Positions 60,071-64,000 of a stretch of DNA of 64,000 nt are shown here, one piece after another. Made by a program: the position numbers and the translations under genes. Positions within the stretch are counted from its first letter, which is position 1, and every line of letters starts with the position of its first letter. Source of the DNA: Meandrina meandrites (taxonomy: Eukaryota; Cnidaria; Anthozoa; Scleractinia; Meandrinidae); contig OY855913.1 of NCBI GenBank assembly GCA_963693305.1, forward strand, positions 21,024,015 through 21,088,014, read 5' to 3'. The notes under the pieces were generated by a model. It was not told the origin of the DNA. It saw nothing but the letters and a program-made list of their open reading frames with translations, and made no database searches.

Positions 60071-62402
60071 AGGGCAACTCTTGGCTAGAAAACTATATTT
60101 CAGTAAAAGCTTCCGAATGTTTCCAAAATTACACAGAAAGCAAAAAAATTGAATTCAGAAGTATTTTTAACGGTTAATTTTAACGTAAAACTTCGTATTT
60201 TACGTGACATTTCGCCATGGATGCTTCGATTATGATCACGAGATGTGATACGTCACAGGTGTGGAACCGCAACAAGTCACGAACATGGCTGACTCAAATT
60301 CTTGCAGTGAGAGCTCAACTTCTGCTAGCGACTCCACTGATTTTTAGAGAGCTATAGGAGGGGATATGTCAGGGGATAATTAAGAACCTTCTATAATATT
60401 TCAACCCTGGCGTTTTGAGCCTCCAGGGGAAAACAGCAAGACAGAGAAAGGGAGTAAAATATCGAACCTCCTCACTGCCGACGGCGACGAATGGTGAGTG
60501 AATTGAAGTCCTAAATGTACAGTTTCTTTCTCTATTACCTCGGCCAGTTGTTTGTGAGCTAAGTCAAACCTGAAAAGCCTTGTTATTATTTGCATGGCGC
60601 GAGAAGCTTAATTAAACATGCTTTTATACAACCAAACTGTTTGCTGCATTTTGTTGTTTATATTCGGTCTTCAAATATTTTTGCTCATGTTTATCACAAT
60701 AGGTTTTGACCTTTTGAGCTTCAGCCTAATGTACACTATCTATCTTGTGCGTTTGAAAGCTTGCAAATACAGAAACGCAAGTTAAATTCTTTGTCTCTTT
60801 TGTGTTACCGATTTTTCTAAATTCTGCTCGAAAACGAAGAATTCTGCCGGCGAAACTAGACTATCCGAAATTCTGCGGCAGATTTTATCTAGAACATACA
60901 CAGGCTTGCAGTTAAATGTGGACAAAACTCTGCTGGGTCTCTTCACTTCTTTTGTTGGGAGAAGGGAGTTTGCGCTTTCTGCAGTTGAAACAACTTGCCT
61001 CGAGGAAACTTTGTTCAAGGTTGTTCGTGCTTGTATGCGTAAAACTGTACTGAGAATGATTTTGTAAACTGATTACTGCTACCGGGACTATTACACGACC
61101 CTGCATGATTTTATATTTATCGATATAATTAAGTTGTCATGTTTTTATTTTGCAATTTCTTATCTTTTTGCGAAAAGAACCCCCACGAAAATCGAAAATT
61201 GTGCTGTGTTTGGCTCCTTATTACTTTCGCGTTTGCTTGCGTTTTAATTCATGGTTTGCATTTGAAATGGTCGTTGCGCTCTTCGTGTCTTACAACATTT
61301 GGCATGTTTTCCTTTAGTTATCTCGTCAACTGACATCTGCTCGAATCTACACACGAAACTGTTTCGTGGTCAGGCTAGGGAGGGTGAAGGGAAAGAGCGT
61401 GACACGCTTTCATACCCGGGTTTTATGCTACACCCCAGGTTGCCTAATTTACAACAATTGTTTCTCAAAAGGAATCACAGAATAAGTACTTCACGCAACA
61501 CTTCTTCTCTTAGTTATCCGGATATTGTTTTATATTTGATGCCCCATTTCTTCGTATAATTTTATATCCCGCAAGAGCGCCTCTGCTAGCGCGCGGGGTA
61601 GTGGCTTCTTATTGCGCAGTACTGACCTGCACGCAAATCACGCGTGCCTTTCGAAGGCATATACTTCAAAGAAACACTACATTTGCTGGTGGGAATTGCT
61701 TTCTATTTTGCCAATTAACAGCAGGAGAAATCTGAGGGTGGCTACAAATTTCTCAACAACAGAATCAAAATATATCGGTCTGTTTCCGAACGCGTGGATT
61801 TCGCTTACATAAAGGACATCTAGAGGCTCAGTATTCCTGCTCATAAATGAAGAGATTTCTGACAAATTATGGGAGTCAGCACTCGCAGACCCTTTTCAAT
61901 TTACTATCTACTCCAGACAAAAGGCATCTTTATCACGATAAGGTGCAAGAGAGGATGCATCGTATTATAAAGCTATGTACATTTGGTGACCTTAGAAGGC
62001 CGATCAATCTGACGGATTTGTTTCGTTTCCACGACACATGATTTACTCTTTTTAAGTTTATTTCCTTTCATATTTAAGCACTGAAGCACTACCTTTTTTA
62101 TCTTGGACATCATTGAACAGCATAGGGTCTTTCTCTCCTTGTCATTCTCATTTATGAAGAGACGCTTGGCGTGTTTTCCTCTTATCAGAAGCATGCAAAG
62201 CAAATCTACTTTCCACACCTGTGACGTAGCATCACGTGACGTACCAAAATCCGAACGGCCGCCAAATTGGCGTAAAAGAAAATTCGTAGTAAATTCATTT
62301 TGGCCGATATCTTTAAAATTTTACCTTCTAAAGATTCCTGTTGCTATAAACAACTTATAGAAAAAATAAAAAAATCGGGGTAAATTTCCCAAGAGTTGCC
62401 CT
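60071..62402. mobile_element. TTAA-flanked element, 2.33 kb, AGGGCAACTCTTGG ends
   Basis: TTAA at 60067-60070 and 62403-62406, with perfect 14-base inverted ends AGGGCAACTCTTGG. Subterminal inverse blocks include CACAGGTGTGGAACC-like and CACCTGTGACG. Inside, 60284-60495 carries a frame MADSNSCSESSTSASDS...FEPPGENSK with two stops, ending at a consensus donor (GAATG/GTGAGT), perhaps a relic exon of an element-borne gene. No transposase was recognised in the rest. Confidence 0.75.
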
Positions 62403-62735
62403 TTAACAAGGTCAAAGACAGACCTCACGCTAAGTAACCCAGATAAGAAGATGTGGTGATATTCGGCGGGGATGAGAGCTGAAAACAGGAGCGGTAAGCG
62501 GGAATTTCAAGAAAGAGCCGGAGCGGGATTTTGAGAATCTTTACAGAAAGTTTTTTCGTAACTGCATAAAATGTAATTAACAAAATTTGACTGGAACAAA
62601 TTGCTTGATCTGTGTAGTGGTGTAGGGTTTCAAGTACGGAATAGGTTAATAGTGTAGTGTGTCAAATTTATATAGTTGCGGTTACACATCGTCCTTTTAA
62701 CGTGGTAAAAGGGCTCTTTACCTCGGGAAACTCAC

Positions 62736-62930
62736 AAATAGAGAGGACGTTTTTTTGGTAAATATCATAAATAATATGTTCTCTGTCGTTTTGTTTTTCC
62801 GCGTGCTTTGTAATTTTGTTTTCCCGGGTGTTTTGTCATTTTCATGGCCTGTTCGCCATTTTTATTTCCCGCTTATGAAAAAAAAAAGACTAAAAATTAT
62901 CTCAGCAAAATGTTCCCCCAAGGTAAATTT
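62736..62930 (+). repeat. Direct repeat, first unit
   Basis: Shares 'aaatagagagga-cgtttttttggta', 'cataaataatatg' and 'cagcaaaatgttcccc' with 63825-63975, same orientation. The unit may be an old transposon piece. Confidence 0.7.
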
Positions 62931-63824
62931 ATGGCGGTGTGAAAAAGAACAAAAGAATCGCCCATGAAAGTTACCGAGGCAAATAGGTAGGTTTTCCAAG
63001 TACCCCAAGATAAAATGACCAATCGTGAGGCAAACCTCAAAGATAAGCAAATAAAATAAACAGAGAAATTTGAAATTAAATATGATGGCGTGAGGTTTAG
63101 ATTTTCTGAGGTCAACTTTGCAGGTTCAAGGCAGCAAAAACGTGGTCTTTCTTAGAATCATGGCTTGATGGCTTGCTGATTTGTAAGTAAATGCTATTTT
63201 TTTTGGAAATTTAGCGTTTAAATACAACACTAGTCAAGGAAGATCTATAGTGCATTTTCTTATATGTATTTCGATTTCATCTCAAGGTTTAGAAAAATCC
63301 AACAAAGAGATTTATATAAACGGAGTCTTCGCCTTCTATTTCTTCGCTGTCTGAAATACTGACATAACAAAGCAGTAGAGGACTGTCGAAAGAGTATAAA
63401 TAATAAAAGCGAGATGATGCTAAGCAAGCACCCTCGAATTACCCATTTTCGCATTTCTCGCCGAAAACAGTATGAAAAATTGACCTTGGTAAAGTGTTAA
63501 GTGTGTGACCGCAAACGCCTCGGTAATGTATTCCCGCGGTGAGTTTACCTTGGTGTTATTTACCTTGGGAATGCTATTTGCCTGGGTATGTGCAGTGTAA
63601 AACGTTCGTTACAAACTTATCGGCATTTCTATTTTCAGCGTTTTCGTCACAAGAAACATGTATGAAATACTCTATTTTCTGAAATTGTTCTTTGATCGTT
63701 AAAAACGGGCAATAAATAACAAAAGAAATGGAAAACAGCGCAAAACGTCGGCACAAGGAGGTGAAGTGGGGGACGAGTGCTTCGAGTAACGCTCAGTTCC
63801 TCTTGCGTTCAGTTTGCGTCGGAA
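62931..63824. other. Intergenic, no gene recognised
   Basis: A+T-rich spacer between the two direct repeat units. No coding frame with family motifs. Confidence 0.4.
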
Positions 63825-63975
63825 ATAGAGAGGACGGACGTTTTTTTGGTAAAAATCATAAATAATATGTGTTCTGTCAGTTTGTTTTCCCGCATGTTCG
63901 CCATTTTTATTTCCCGCGTATGGAAAAAGAAGACTAAATATTATCCCAGCAAAATGTTCCCCTGTCTCTGCTTTC
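63825..63975 (+). repeat. Direct repeat, second unit
   Basis: Second copy of 62736-62930, shorter by an internal deletion. Continues to the window edge with unmatched sequence. Confidence 0.7.
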
Positions 63976-64000
63976 CCTATGCCCGGATATGGTAAATTTT

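Overview
The window is eukaryotic nuclear DNA, A+T-rich and full of introns and short inverted-repeat transposons. It looks like an anthozoan cnidarian, most likely a stony coral. The reasons are the Ig-Ig-Ig-TM-TIR receptor genes, the mix of Harbinger-, hAT- and TTAA-type MITEs, tRNA-headed SINEs and L1/CR1-like LINEs, and the absence of operon-like gene packing. The species call is inference.

Left part (1-20,700). A four-exon gene on the minus strand (coding 4341 to 1030) encodes a 361-residue protein with no signal peptide. Its centre reads as a beta-trefoil with clear likeness to the interleukin-1 family. Head to head with it, a six-exon plus-strand gene (7065-19837) encodes a 564-residue IL-1-receptor-shaped protein: signal peptide, three Ig domains, one membrane helix and a cytoplasmic TIR domain. 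A probable non-coding 5' exon of the cytokine-like gene lies at 5821-6075. A homologous exon and flank at the extreme left edge (1-530) suggests a tandem sister of the cytokine-like gene just outside the window.

Middle (20,700-42,500). This is mostly mobile DNA. It holds a 5-kb TTAA-type element with about 595-bp inverted termini, a tRNA-like repeat, and a full-length L1-type LINE bounded by a 17-bp target duplication. The L1 has been hit by a pair of inverted TTAA MITEs inside its reverse transcriptase and by a Harbinger-type MITE in its 3' UTR. Several further MITEs follow. I found no convincing host gene here.

Right part (42,500-64,000). A second intact copy of the receptor (42678-56833) has the same exon lengths, phases and mostly the same intron sequence, so the two receptors arose by a direct segmental duplication of roughly 15-20 kb. 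Since then each copy has gained its own insertions. In copy 2 these are TTAA elements, a foldback, a SINE that was itself split by a CR1/L2-like LINE, and two small MITEs. The coding exons carry clustered replacement changes, notably in the second Ig domain and in the TIR BB loop. Beyond 58,370 lie a decayed Harbinger transposon and a 2.3-kb TTAA element.

Working model: a ligand/receptor pair of the IL-1 type sits in one locus, both sides appear to be expanding by tandem duplication, and transposons make up most of the remaining DNA.
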